From: a virus
Strand: one strand, 5' to 3'
Virus record (IMG/VR): IMGVR_UViG_3300030389_000498
Location: 1 to 32,618 of that record
DNA: 32,618 nt
A program made the translations under genes and the position numbers. Under the pieces are notes generated by a model that ran no database searches, was not told where the DNA came from, and saw only the letters and a list, made by a program, of their open reading frames with translations. Positions 10,305 through 17,767 of this stretch are shown piece after piece. Numbering within the stretch: position 1 is the stretch's first letter; each line of letters begins with the position of its first letter.

Positions 10305-12110
10305 ATGACAGTAAGTAGCGCAACAACTAGAAACAGCTATAGCGGTAATGGCAGTACCGATGTTTTTGCTTATGGCTTTAAAATCTTTGATGATGATGAC
10401 ATCACTGTAATTATCAGAACTGATTCTACTGGTGCAGAAACAACCAAGACCAAGACAACTCATTACACAGTCTCAGGTGTTGGTAGCTCTAGTGGTGGAA
10501 ACGTAACCTTTACGTCAGGCAATATACCAGCAAGCGGTGAGACAGTGGTGTTGCTACGCACAACTGCAAGAACACAGCTTACAGATTATGTGCCTAACGA
10601 TCCATTCCCAGCAGCCACCCATGAAGATGCGCTAGACAAGCTGACTTTCATAGCGCAAGAGTTAGAAGAAGAAATTGGAAGATCGCTTAAAGTATCTCAG
10701 GCTAATGTTATTGCTACATCTGAGTTTACCGCTGATGCAACAGCCAGAGCAAATAAAATTTTAGGGTTTGATAGTTCTGGCAACATTTCAATAGTTCAAG
10801 AAATAGGTCAGTTTAAAGGTACTGATGCTACAGTCACAACAGTAGCCTATAATGCAAGAGACATTGTAAAATCAACAACATCTGCACAATTAAACAATGT
10901 TTACATTTGTGTGGCTGATTCTGTAGTAGGTGATTCGCTTACTGATACAGATCACTTTGCTTTGCTTGTAGATGCTGTTTCTGCGGCAACATCTGCTACC
11001 AATGCGGCGTCAAGCGCAACTGCTGCGGCAAGCTCCGCAACCACAGCAAGCACACAAGCATCAAATGCATCCACCTCTGCAAGCACAGCAAGCACACAGG
11101 CAACTAACGCAGCAAATAGCGCAACAGCAGCGGCAGCAAGTGCAGCGGCAGCAGCAGCAAGCGCAGATAATTTTGATGACGTTTATTTAGGCGCAAAGTC
11201 TAGTGAGCCGTCAACAGACAATGACGGTGATGCACTAAATGCTGGTGATTTATTTTTCGATACAACAGCTAACACAATTAAAGTTTATACAGGCTCTGCT
11301 TGGCAAGTAGTATCACAGGCATCTCTTACATCTGTTGCGTCTGATACAACACCACAACTGGGCGGCAATCTCGACACAAACAGTCATAACATTCTTATTG
11401 ATGATGCACACTTTATTGGCGATGAGAACAGCAATGAGCAAATTATATTTAAGACCACAAGTTCTGCTGTAAATCAATTTGACATTACAAACGCTGCCAC
11501 AGGCAACCCACCAAAGATATCTGCAACAGGTGATGATTCAAATATTGATTTAGATTTAGAGGCCAAAGGCACAGGTCATGTAACTGTGCGAGGCAACACT
11601 AACTCAGGCGCAATACAATTTAACTGTGAGGCCAACACACATGGTCAGATTGTAAAGGCGCAGCCACATTCAGCAGGTGTAACAAACGCTTTGACATTGC
11701 CAGCAGGAAGCGACCAAGAAATTGTTGGCACTTCTGCAACCCAAACTTTAACAAACAAAAGCATAGCAGCGTCACAGCTAACTGGTGCTTTGCCAGCGAT
11801 AAGCGGAGCTAGTCTGACTGCGTTGCCAGCAACCCTACCAGCATCATCTGCCGCAAACCTGACTAATATTCCAGCGGCAAACATCACTGGTACGTTACCA
11901 GCTATTGATGGCTCAAACCTTACAGGCATAGCGGCTGGTGGCGGTGCTACAGGTGGTGGCTCAGACGAGGTATTTTATGAAAATGACCAAGCTGTAACGA
12001 CAAACTACACGATAACAAATGGCAAGAACGCTATGTCTGCTGGCCCAATTACAATCAACAGCGGTGTGACTGTAACGGTTGGCAGCGGTGAAACATATAC
12101 GGTGGTGTAA
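10305..12110 (+). CDS. Tail fibre protein with T7 gp17-like N-terminal anchor
   Basis: A 601-residue protein. Residues 1-135 match the T7 fibre anchor type (SYSGNGSTDVFAYGFKIFDD, then DYVPNDPFPAATHEDALDKL near residues 93-112), which fixes the fibre to the nozzle. Residues of about 224-288 are an Ala/Ser/Thr coiled region of short repeats. The C-terminal third has repeats of the type LTGALPAISGASLT and ends in a beta-rich cap (TITNGKNAMSAGPITINSG). GGAG lies 8 bases before the ATG. The genes just downstream probably supply further tip or chaperone functions. Host range would depend on this module. Confidence 0.92.
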   Translation: MTVSSATTRNSYSGNGSTDVFAYGFKIFDDDDITVIIRTDSTGAETTKTKTTHYTVSGVGSSSGGNVTFTSGNIPASGETVVLLRTTARTQLTDYVPNDPFPAATHEDALDKLTFIAQELEEEIGRSLKVSQANVIATSEFTADATARANKILGFDSSGNISIVQEIGQFKGTDATVTTVAYNARDIVKSTTSAQLNNVYICVADSVVGDSLTDTDHFALLVDAVSAATSATNAASSATAAASSATTASTQASNASTSASTASTQATNAANSATAAAASAAAAAASADNFDDVYLGAKSSEPSTDNDGDALNAGDLFFDTTANTIKVYTGSAWQVVSQASLTSVASDTTPQLGGNLDTNSHNILIDDAHFIGDENSNEQIIFKTTSSAVNQFDITNAATGNPPKISATGDDSNIDLDLEAKGTGHVTVRGNTNSGAIQFNCEANTHGQIVKAQPHSAGVTNALTLPAGSDQEIVGTSATQTLTNKSIAASQLTGALPAISGASLTALPATLPASSAANLTNIPAANITGTLPAIDGSNLTGIAAGGGATGGGSDEVFYENDQAVTTNYTITNGKNAMSAGPITINSGVTVTVGSGETYTVV

Positions 12111-12482
12111 ATGAGTACCTTAAAAGCAGATACAATCGTAGCGTCAGACGGCACTAGCCCTGTCACGCTGACTAAGCAGAGTGCGGCAAAAGTTTTTATA
12201 TCCTTAACTGTAGCAGCTGCTATAGAGAGTAGCTTGAATGTAAGTTCGGTAACTGATGTTGGTACGGGAGAATTTGACCCACAGCTTACAAACAACATGA
12301 ATGATGCTCTTTACTGTTGTAACACTGGCGTAGATCTTACTGGTCATGCGGTTAGGTCAGGGGCTACCGAAGAAAGAACAACTTCTTCTTTTAAGGTAAT
12401 TAGTTATCTTACACACTCAACAGGTGCTAGTGAGTCAGCAATAGACGGATTGCACAACGCATCATTTGGAGACTTAGCATGA
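12111..12482 (+). CDS. Tip-like protein, paralogue 1 of 3
   Basis: A 123-residue protein starting right after the tail-fibre stop codon. It has the motif SLNVSSVTDVGTGEF near residues 40-55, followed by NNMNDALY, and ends in GDLA. The next two genes carry the same motif in the same order, so this is the first member of a tandem family. Similar motifs occur in the C-terminal tips of phage fibres. I infer a receptor-contact or fibre-cap role. It overlaps the next gene by 4 bases (ATGA). Confidence 0.7.
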   Translation: MSTLKADTIVASDGTSPVTLTKQSAAKVFISLTVAAAIESSLNVSSVTDVGTGEFDPQLTNNMNDALYCCNTGVDLTGHAVRSGATEERTTSSFKVISYLTHSTGASESAIDGLHNASFGDLA

Positions 12483-12877
12483 GTACAGTTAAAGTAAACA
12501 CGCTTACTGGTACAAGCACTGCTGGCTCAATTGCGGTTACAGGTGAGGGTAATAGCACAACAACTAATCTCCAGCAGGGGTTGGCAAAGGCTTGGGCAAA
12601 ATTTGATGCTGGCTCAACTCTAAATGACAGTTTTAACGTAAGCACTTTAACTGATTCTGGAACTGGAAAATTTGATTTAGCTTTTACAAACAACATGGGT
12701 AATGCAAATTATTCGGGGATAGGGCAAGGAAACAATAGTGGTTTTTGTAGTTATGCTAGCTCTGAAACAACTGGTGAAACCACAACTAGTAAAACTAGAC
12801 TGAACACTCGTAATTATGTGCATAATAATTTTGATGGCACTCTTAACAGGTTTATCGTACACGGAGACTTAGCATAA
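12479..12877 (+). CDS. Tip-like protein, paralogue 2 of 3
   Basis: A 132-residue protein with the shared motif SFNVSTLTDSGTGKFDLAFT and NNMGNANY in the middle and the ending GDLA, as in paralogue 1. The N-terminus (STVKVNTLTGTSTAGSI) resembles the lead-in sequences of marine phage fibre tips. Start and stop overlap both neighbours (ATGA before, TAATG after), so the three are translated together. The flanking parts differ strongly from the other two copies, as expected for receptor-binding modules under diversifying selection. Function is inferred. Confidence 0.7.
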   Translation: MSTVKVNTLTGTSTAGSIAVTGEGNSTTTNLQQGLAKAWAKFDAGSTLNDSFNVSTLTDSGTGKFDLAFTNNMGNANYSGIGQGNNSGFCSYASSETTGETTTSKTRLNTRNYVHNNFDGTLNRFIVHGDLA

Positions 12878-13278
12878 TGGCTGGAAAAATTGTAGCAGAC
12901 CAACTAGAACACAGCACCGCAGGCACGGTTGATACGCAGTTTGTTGTCAATGGCAGTGCAAAATCCTATCATAACTTTGTAGGTACTGGAACCGCTGCTT
13001 CAAATGATTCTTTAAATATTTCAGCTTTGACAGACAATGGGACAGGTGACTACACCTCTACATTTGTTAGTTCATTTGACAATGCTTTCTATGTATTTGG
13101 TGGGGGAACAATGGAAACTGGTTCTGGGGGAACAAACGAAAGTACGCTTGGCGCACACAGAAATACAAGTTATTCAACAAGCGTAACAACAAGTTCATTT
13201 ACAATGCAAGTTACTACTTCTAGTGGTTCACTTGCAGATAGAACAGTTTTTATTAGCTACACTGGAGAACTAACATAA
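12877..13278 (+). CDS. Tip-like protein, paralogue 3 of 3
   Basis: A 133-residue protein with the family core SLNISALTDNGTGDYTSTFV followed by FDNAFYVF. It begins MAGKIVADQLEHS, a common start of phage fibre-tip proteins, and ends in YTGELT rather than GDLA. The C-terminal half is Thr/Ser-rich and probably beta-structured. It shares TAATG with both neighbours. It is the most diverged member of the tandem set. Role in adhesion is inferred from position and motif. Confidence 0.7.
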   Translation: MAGKIVADQLEHSTAGTVDTQFVVNGSAKSYHNFVGTGTAASNDSLNISALTDNGTGDYTSTFVSSFDNAFYVFGGGTMETGSGGTNESTLGAHRNTSYSTSVTTSSFTMQVTTSSGSLADRTVFISYTGELT

Positions 13279-13730
13279 TGAACACACCAGAATTTAAAGG
13301 CACACACTTATGGGATAGACTGTGTTGGGCGAAGGAAAACCTAGAAGCCTATCAATCTGACTATCGTGTGGTATACGAAGACAGCATAGACGAGTGTGCT
13401 AAGATACTTGTGCCAGACCCTAATTGGATGGCCTGTGCATTGCAGGGCGGCATCCTACCGCCTGTATGGGTGTACTGGGAACTTGCCAAAGACGAGGCAG
13501 AACCAGACTTTAAGAAGCATACTCGTGGCTATCTGTTGCATCAGACAGAACCAATGCCAGCTATGAGCGAAGAAGAAGCAATCGAATATTTAATCCAAAA
13601 GGACATACCACAGTCCGTGTGGACAACCTGGGGTGAGGGCAACAGCCCAAAGATGGTTATCTGTCGCAAAGACCAGTTACCAGAAACCCGCGTTTGGCGA
13701 AACGCTTGGCGCATATCAAAGGCAGCATAG
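13278..13730 (+). CDS. Hypothetical protein next to the tail-fibre module
   Basis: A 150-residue soluble protein, rich in Trp and acidic residues, with a central DPNWMACALQGGILPPVWVYWEL segment (about residues 48-70) that looks like a conserved core. No membrane segment or catalytic motif is evident. It is translationally coupled (TAATG) to paralogue 3 of the tip family. Position suggests a tail-assembly helper or fibre-associated protein, but I do not recognise a function. Confidence 0.6.
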   Translation: MNTPEFKGTHLWDRLCWAKENLEAYQSDYRVVYEDSIDECAKILVPDPNWMACALQGGILPPVWVYWELAKDEAEPDFKKHTRGYLLHQTEPMPAMSEEEAIEYLIQKDIPQSVWTTWGEGNSPKMVICRKDQLPETRVWRNAWRISKAA

Positions 13731-13739
13731 GAGCAAGAC

Positions 13740-14117
13740 ATGGCTGTAACAACATACATCGTTGATAAAGACGGTAACCAGATAGACAAGGCAGAAGCTA
13801 CATCTATCCCCAGCAACCGTGATTTCAGAGGCGCATGGTCGCTGTCTGGCAAGGTAATTTCAGAGGACATGACTAAGGCAAAAGAGTTATTCAAGGATAA
13901 AATTCGTGAAGTTCGTGCGCCTCTGCTTGAAGCAGAAGACGTTGTGTATATGAAAGCACTTGAAGCTGGAGATAGTTCAGCACAAGCCGCCTCTGCTGAA
14001 AAGAAGAAATCTTTGCGAGACGCACCAGCAGCATCAGCCATTGATAGTGCTACCACAATAGCAAAGCTCAAGGCTGCTTGGGACAAAACTTTGCTAGGCG
14101 ATAGTCCTTACTCATAG
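13740..14117 (+). CDS. Tail-assembly-type small protein
   Basis: A 125-residue protein. The N-terminus (TYIVDKDGNQIDKAE, then SNRDFRGAWSLSGKVIS) resembles the short beta part of tail-fibre assembly proteins, and the C-terminal half is helical with KKSLRDAPAA and LKAAWDKTLLGDSPY, a pattern common in phage proteins placed after fibre genes. GGAGCAAGAC precedes the ATG. I infer a fibre or tail chaperone, at low certainty. Confidence 0.55.
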   Translation: MAVTTYIVDKDGNQIDKAEATSIPSNRDFRGAWSLSGKVISEDMTKAKELFKDKIREVRAPLLEAEDVVYMKALEAGDSSAQAASAEKKKSLRDAPAASAIDSATTIAKLKAAWDKTLLGDSPYS

Positions 14118-14125
14118 GATAAAAA

Positions 14126-14572
14126 ATGTTAGCCGAACTAGCGGCTGCTAATGCTGCCTTTGCAATAATAAAAAAGACTATCCAAAATACAGGTGACTTA
14201 ACAAGGTGCGGCAAAGCAATATCTGACCTGATTATTGCCAAAGAAGAACTCAAAAGAAAAGGTAATAAAAAAAGAAGGGGTAGCATAAGAAAGGGTGATC
14301 TAGAAGAGTTTATTGCCCTTGAAAAACTTAGACAGCAAGAGAATGATTTGCGTAGCTGGATGCAGCTTTATGGTCGTGCTGGTCTATACAGGGATTGGCA
14401 AGAGTTTCAAGCAAAGGCTCGCAAAGAACGCAGAGTGCAAGAGGAGCTTGCAAGACGCAGACGAGAAGAAATCATGGAGATGCTAGGGCTTGGGTTTCTT
14501 GTTGTAGTTATAGCCGGTATGATTGGCGGTTTGGTAGCTTGGGTTGCTTGGCTAAAAGGATGGTTCGAATGA
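14126..14572 (+). CDS. Membrane-anchored phage protein before the holin genes
   Basis: A 148-residue protein with an Ala-rich N-terminus (LAELAAANAAFAIIKKTIQN), a basic middle (about residues 42-58), a long charged helix, and a C-terminal membrane segment at about residues 118-142 (LGLGFLVVVIAGMIGGLVAWVAWL). It stands at the start of a run of membrane genes leading to the holin and lysozyme and overlaps the next by 4 bases. The one-anchor plus charged-helix layout would suit a spanin-like or virion-membrane role, but I do not recognise the family's function. Confidence 0.6.
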   Translation: MLAELAAANAAFAIIKKTIQNTGDLTRCGKAISDLIIAKEELKRKGNKKRRGSIRKGDLEEFIALEKLRQQENDLRSWMQLYGRAGLYRDWQEFQAKARKERRVQEELARRRREEIMEMLGLGFLVVVIAGMIGGLVAWVAWLKGWFE

Positions 14573-14775
14573 GTGCAGAAGAAGTTGCTAGAAAGTTATT
14601 AGAGTTAAAAATACTGCCACGTTTTATGATGCTGTGCATGACAGGCGTGTACATCAGATGCATTGAGTGGGCATTGTCACAGCCTGATCTTACTACACAA
14701 CAAGCAAGTTTGATATCTGTTGTCACAGGAGCTATGACAGGCAGTCTTGCAGTTTGGCTCAACTCCGAGAAGTAA
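14569..14775 (+). CDS. Small two-helix membrane protein, holin candidate
   Basis: The start is the ATG at 14569 that overlaps the previous stop (ATGA). The frame runs open far upstream, but that part has no protein-like sequence. The 68-residue product has hydrophobic helices at about 15-35 and 46-64 and ends VWLNSEK. Size and neighbours fit a small holin-type protein. A second holin-like gene follows at 15370, so one of the two may be an antiholin or do something else. Confidence 0.6.
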   Translation: MSAEEVARKLLELKILPRFMMLCMTGVYIRCIEWALSQPDLTTQQASLISVVTGAMTGSLAVWLNSEK

Positions 14776-15171
14776 ATGCCAAGAGTGAGCGAAAACACAG
14801 AAGTTGCGCTGCCTCTTAGAAATATAATTAGTATGCTAGGGGCGGTGGCTGTAGCTACCTGGGCATACTTCACGTTGACCTCAGAAATTAACAGGCTCAA
14901 CACATCTATCACGATAATGAAGACTGACTTGGAAAAGAACACCGAGTTTAGGATCAAGTGGCCCAGAGGAGAGATGGGTAGCTTGCCAGCCGATTCGGAG
15001 CAGTTCATGCTGATAGAGCATCTTGCCTTAGAGTTTGAGAAGTTGCAATCTCAGGTTGAGGATGGCAAAGCACCTTACGATCAACAGCAAAAGCTCACGT
15101 TAGAGTTTTACGAAAAACGAATTACAGCCATAGAAGAAAACATAGAGAAGTTGCGTAACGGAGATGATTGA
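14776..15171 (+). CDS. Single-anchor coiled-coil protein (spanin-like layout)
   Basis: A 131-residue protein that starts directly after the preceding TAA, with GAGAAG upstream. One membrane helix lies at about residues 16-35 (NIISMLGAVAVATWAYFTL), followed by a charged region with EFRIKWPRGEMGSLPADSEQ and a C-terminal coiled coil. This is the layout of an inner-membrane spanin, and the following small gene overlaps it by 8 bases as an outer spanin often does. No lipobox is visible in the neighbour, so the spanin reading is only a suggestion. Confidence 0.5.
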   Translation: MPRVSENTEVALPLRNIISMLGAVAVATWAYFTLTSEINRLNTSITIMKTDLEKNTEFRIKWPRGEMGSLPADSEQFMLIEHLALEFEKLQSQVEDGKAPYDQQQKLTLEFYEKRITAIEENIEKLRNGDD

Positions 15172-15373
15172 GCTTACATTTGTATTGTTGTTAGTTATGA
15201 ATGGGGAAAAGGTAGAATACACCCCACATGATTCGCTGTCTGAGTGTTTGGCAATTAGACGTAAAATTAAACGTAATGTCGGACATACTAACAACTTTGA
15301 CCAGAAGTGGTCATGTAAGCAGTTCAAAGTGATGATGCTTAACGGTGAGATATTGGAGTTTATAGAGGAATGA
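15164..15373 (+). CDS. Small protein with hydrophobic N-terminus, lysis region
   Basis: A 69-residue product beginning MIELTFVLLLVMNGEK, a short hydrophobic stretch that could be a secretion or membrane signal, followed by SLSECLAIRRKIKRN and one more cysteine (CKQF). Two cysteines suggest a secreted, disulfide-bearing small protein. It overlaps both neighbours (8 and 4 bases). Its role is unknown; membership of the lysis cluster is from context only. Confidence 0.55.
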   Translation: MIELTFVLLLVMNGEKVEYTPHDSLSECLAIRRKIKRNVGHTNNFDQKWSCKQFKVMMLNGEILEFIEE

Positions 15374-15747
15374 TACAGGCATTGATAGGCCCAATAGCCT
15401 CACTGGCTGGGTCATGGATGGAGTCCAAAGTAGAGCAAACAAAGGCCAAAGGTGCTGTTGCCAAGGCAAAGGCAGAGGCAGAAGCAGAGGTGATGAAGGT
15501 TGCTGCAACGCATGAGGCTGGCTGGGAAAAGATTATGGCACAGGCCAGTGACAATAGCTGGAAAGACGAAGCGTGGACAATTTTGTTTATTATAATCATA
15601 GCTATGTGCTTCATTCCGTTTACACAGCCTTATGTAGAGCAGGGGTTTGCAGCCTTAGAAAACACCCCACAGTGGTTTCAGTGGGCTATGTATGCTAGTA
15701 TTGGAGCAAGCTTTGGCATACGAGGTATAAAGGGTTTCAAGAAATGA
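15370..15747 (+). CDS. Holin-like membrane protein
   Basis: A 125-residue protein: an amphipathic N-terminus, an Ala/Lys/Glu helix at about 20-50, then two strong membrane helices at about 69-85 (WTILFIIIIAMCFIPF) and 102-119, with a basic C-terminus. This resembles the three-helix holin type found in phages and gene-transfer agents, where the N-terminal helix can also insert. It lies upstream of the lysozyme and would release it across the inner membrane. It overlaps the next gene by 4 bases (ATGA). Confidence 0.68.
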   Translation: MIQALIGPIASLAGSWMESKVEQTKAKGAVAKAKAEAEAEVMKVAATHEAGWEKIMAQASDNSWKDEAWTILFIIIIAMCFIPFTQPYVEQGFAALENTPQWFQWAMYASIGASFGIRGIKGFKK

Positions 15748-15929
15748 GCAAGAGAAAGTTTCCAAAAGTACCCAAGACCAAGGGCGGTGTGCCAAAGAAG
15801 TATGTGCGTGGCGCAAAGAACCCGAAGAAGCGTGAGGCAGAGATAAAGCGCACTGCCAAGCTCTACAGACAGGGCAAGCTCACACCAGCTATGATGGATC
15901 GGATAAGCAAGCAGAGGAGCAGAGGGTAA
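15744..15929 (+). CDS. Very basic small protein 1
   Basis: A 61-residue protein with about a third Lys/Arg residues (KRKFPKVPKTKGGVPKKYV at the start, then KNPKKREAEIKRTAKLY). No hydrophobic segment. First of six tiny basic proteins around the lysozyme gene. Coupled by overlaps on both sides. A nucleic-acid-binding or DNA-packing role is plausible from charge, but there is no direct evidence. Confidence 0.6.
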   Translation: MSKRKFPKVPKTKGGVPKKYVRGAKNPKKREAEIKRTAKLYRQGKLTPAMMDRISKQRSRG

Positions 15930-16177
15930 TGTCTAGGTTTGCAAGTATATCAGGAGCATCAAGGTTTTCTTCTGCAACTTTAAACAAGGTGTATAAACGT
16001 GGCCTTGGTGCATACTATGGCAGTGGTTCTAGGCCCAAGGTGTCAGCGCATCAGTGGGCTATGGGTCGCGTCCGAAGCTTCGTCAGTGGTAAAGGCGGTG
16101 CAAGAAAAGCAGATGCAGATTTACTCAGAGGCGGTAAGAAGAAAAAGAAAACAACCGCAAAGAAAAGGAAGAAGTAA
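15929..16177 (+). CDS. Very basic small protein 2
   Basis: An 82-residue protein. The first two thirds have a conserved-looking core (LNKVYKRGLGAYYGSGSRPKVSAHQWAM, split over residues 18-45), followed by a Lys-rich tail (KKKKKTTAKKRKK). The core resembles small basic proteins seen in many phages and large viruses, whose function is not established to my knowledge. Coupled by TAATG on both sides. Confidence 0.65.
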   Translation: MSRFASISGASRFSSATLNKVYKRGLGAYYGSGSRPKVSAHQWAMGRVRSFVSGKGGARKADADLLRGGKKKKKTTAKKRKK

Positions 16178-16353
16178 TGGGTAAAGGTGTAAAACATTAT
16201 TTTAGAGACGGCACTTTGCACAAGGGTGGCACACACAAAATGCCAAATGGTCAGTTACATTCTGGCAAATCACATGGCAAAACATCCAAGCGTTTGTTTC
16301 ACTTCAAAGACTTGTCTAAAACCGCACAGGCAAAAGCAAAGAAAAACAAATGA
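16177..16353 (+). CDS. Very basic small protein 3
   Basis: A 58-residue product starting MGKGVKHYFRDGTLHKGG and ending KAKAKKNK, rich in Lys, His and Gly. It begins inside the TAATG shared with protein 2 and overlaps the lysozyme start by 4 bases (ATGA). The tight overlaps at both ends and the same composition as its neighbours support it as a real gene. Function unknown. Confidence 0.62.
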   Translation: MGKGVKHYFRDGTLHKGGTHKMPNGQLHSGKSHGKTSKRLFHFKDLSKTAQAKAKKNK

Positions 16354-16802
16354 ACAAAGATAGATTACGAGAAGAGATAGCTGAAGACGAAGGCTGTAAG
16401 TACGAGATATACCTAGATCATTTAGGAATCTGTACAACAGGCGTGGGTCACATGATTACTGAGGTAGACGAAGAATATGGCAAGCCTGTAGGCACAGTTG
16501 TTGAACAAGAGCGTGTGCGCCAGTTGTTTGCTCTTGATATAGCTGTAACTCTTGATGAGTGTAAGGTTTTGTACCCAGACTTTGATGACTTGCCAGAGGA
16601 GTGTCAGCATATCATTGCAAACATGATGTTTAACATGGGCCGCCCTCGATTGAGTAAGTTCAAGGGCATGAAGGCTGGCGTTGATGCTAGAGATTGGGAC
16701 AAGGCCGCAGACGAAATGGTTGACTCAAAGTGGTACACACAAGTTCCTAATAGGGCCAGACGTTTAGTTGACCGTATGAGGGCGTTGGCAGATGGTAGCT
16801 AA
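16350..16802 (+). CDS. Endolysin, T4-type lysozyme (GH24)
   Basis: A 150-residue muramidase that would cut cell-wall glycan at the end of infection. The catalytic triad spacing of T4 lysozyme (Glu11, Asp20, Thr26) is reproduced by Glu14, Asp23 and Thr29 in the segment DEGCKYEIYLDHLGICTTG. The C-terminal part (FNMGRPRLSKF, then NRARRLVDRM) also fits the family. No signal peptide is visible, so release should need the holin upstream. It overlaps the genes on both sides. Confidence 0.95.
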   Translation: MNKDRLREEIAEDEGCKYEIYLDHLGICTTGVGHMITEVDEEYGKPVGTVVEQERVRQLFALDIAVTLDECKVLYPDFDDLPEECQHIIANMMFNMGRPRLSKFKGMKAGVDARDWDKAADEMVDSKWYTQVPNRARRLVDRMRALADGS

Positions 16803-17085
16803 AAGATTTCAAAATCCAAAGGGTGGGCTGAACAAGGCTGGCAGGGCTTTCTTTAGACGCACTACAGGATCTAATTTAAAGCCACCTGTAAAGAAGGGTG
16901 ATAACCCACGCAGGGCAAGTTTCCTAGCTAGAATGGGCAACATGAGAGGCCCAGAGTACAAGAACGGCAAGCCAACCAGATTGCTTCTATCCCTGAGACA
17001 ATGGGGTGCAAGCAGTAAAGCTGATGCAAGAAAAAAGGCAGCAGCTATATCCAAGCGCAACAAAGCGAAGAAGAGGAAAGCATAA
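16792..17085 (+). CDS. Very basic small protein 4
   Basis: A 97-residue protein overlapping the lysozyme end by 11 bases. It contains GGLNKAGRAFFRRTTGSNLKPPV, FLARMGNMRGPEY and a Lys/Ala tail (ADARKKAAAISKRNKAKKRK). The arrangement resembles a basic phage protein family with the core GGLNxxGR..F...GSNLKPPV; its function is not known to me. It shares TAATG with the next gene. Confidence 0.65.
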   Translation: MVAKRFQNPKGGLNKAGRAFFRRTTGSNLKPPVKKGDNPRRASFLARMGNMRGPEYKNGKPTRLLLSLRQWGASSKADARKKAAAISKRNKAKKRKA

Positions 17086-17213
17086 TGCCTGGAAAAAAGA
17101 TGAAGAAAGGTATGAAGAAGAACGGCAACGGTATGCTGACGGCAAAACAAAAGACTTTGCCAGCAGCACTACAAAAGCGAATCATAGCATCTAAAAAGAA
17201 GAGGATGAAATAA
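17085..17213 (+). CDS. Very basic small protein 5
   Basis: A 42-residue protein (start MPGKKMKKGMKKNGNG, end ASKKKRMK) too short for most gene callers. It is linked to both neighbours by TAATG overlaps, which is the main reason to accept it. About a third of its residues are Lys or Arg. Confidence 0.55.
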   Translation: MPGKKMKKGMKKNGNGMLTAKQKTLPAALQKRIIASKKKRMK

Positions 17214-17323
17214 TGTACGGAAAAAGATCAGGTGGCGGCATGAAGTCTGCCAAGATGAAGAAGCAAGCGGCTACAGCAATATCTATGAAGAAAGCTGGTA
17301 AGAAGCCAAAGAAAAAAAAGTAG
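17213..17323 (+). CDS. Very basic small protein 6
   Basis: A 36-residue protein (MYGKRSGGGMKSAKMKKQAA at the start, PKKKK at the end), the last gene before the shared terminator. It starts in a TAATG overlap and stops 3 bases before the terminator stem. It has the same extreme Lys content as proteins 1-5. Confidence 0.5.
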   Translation: MYGKRSGGGMKSAKMKKQAATAISMKKAGKKPKKKK

Positions 17324-17326
17324 CAT

Positions 17327-17351
17327 AAAGGGGGGTATTATGCCCCCCTTT
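17327..17351. terminator. Bidirectional terminator between converging operons
   Basis: A perfect 9-bp stem, AAAGGGGGG at 17327-17335 and CCCCCCTTT at 17343-17351, with a 7-base loop. The rightward late genes end at 17323 and the leftward operon's stop codon is at 17353-17355, so the hairpin lies exactly between both ends. The flanking A and T runs are short, but the stem is GC-rich and works in both directions. Confidence 0.88.
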
Positions 17352-17352
17352 A

Positions 17353-17613
17353 TTAGATTACAAACTCTCCACCATCATAGAGATACTGGGTGAGTTGGTC
17401 TATCATATACTCTTCAGTCCATATCCCCCCAGCCATTGTGCCATCTGGCAACATTCCCTTTCCTTTGGGATAGTAAGGCTCAATCCCATGAGCCTCACCG
17501 ATTCGGTACATACCCCAGCCAGAAACAGTAAGAAAGCGATAGTAAGCATCAGCGTGAACTCTCGCCTGATTCCATTTCTCTGTCTTTACGGTATTGAATG
17601 AAACAACAGTCAT
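17353..17613 (-). CDS. Hypothetical protein, last gene of the leftward operon
   Basis: An 86-residue protein with many aromatic residues (EKWNQARVHADAYYRFLTVSGWGMYRIGE) and a C-terminal EEYMIDQLTQYLYDGGEFVI. The ATG at 17613 has GGGG six bases upstream; an earlier in-frame ATG at 17625 is possible. It overlaps the zinc-ribbon gene by 65 bases, which is long for this compact operon, so one of the two frames may be used less. Function unknown. Confidence 0.55.
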   Translation of the reverse strand: MTVVSFNTVKTEKWNQARVHADAYYRFLTVSGWGMYRIGEAHGIEPYYPKGKGMLPDGTMAGGIWTEEYMIDQLTQYLYDGGEFVI

Positions 17614-17767
17614 CAGAAACCCCATTGTGACATAGAGGGATCTGGTTTCCGTTGTATACCCAATCCCCAGACATCACGTTGTGGATCTTGCCACAATACT
17701 CGCATTGCACAGTCCTTGCAGAAGTAACCATGCTTGACTTGTTTTGCTGCTTCTTTTTCGCAGTCAT
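17549..17767 (-). CDS. Small zinc-ribbon protein
   Basis: A 72-residue protein with a Lys/Gln-rich start, then Cys22-x2-Cys25 (CEYCGK) and Cys46, Cys54, Cys55 further on, a plausible zinc-binding set. The ATG at 17767 overlaps the previous stop (TGATG); an in-frame GTG sits one codon upstream. Such proteins bind nucleic acid or act as structural adaptors. The exact role is not visible. Confidence 0.6.
   Translation of the reverse strand: MTAKKKQQNKSSMVTSARTVQCEYCGKIHNVMSGDWVYNGNQIPLCHNGVSDDCCFIQYRKDREMESGESSR

Noticed and set aside
10974-11166. Repeated GCAAGCACA-type units as a CRISPR or hypervariable repeat
   Set aside because: They are the codons of the Ala/Ser/Thr coil of the fibre; there are no regular spacers.
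10972-11190. Gln-rich frame in the tail-fibre gene
   Set aside because: It is the shifted reading of the Ala/Ser/Thr repeat region in the fibre gene; no start signal.
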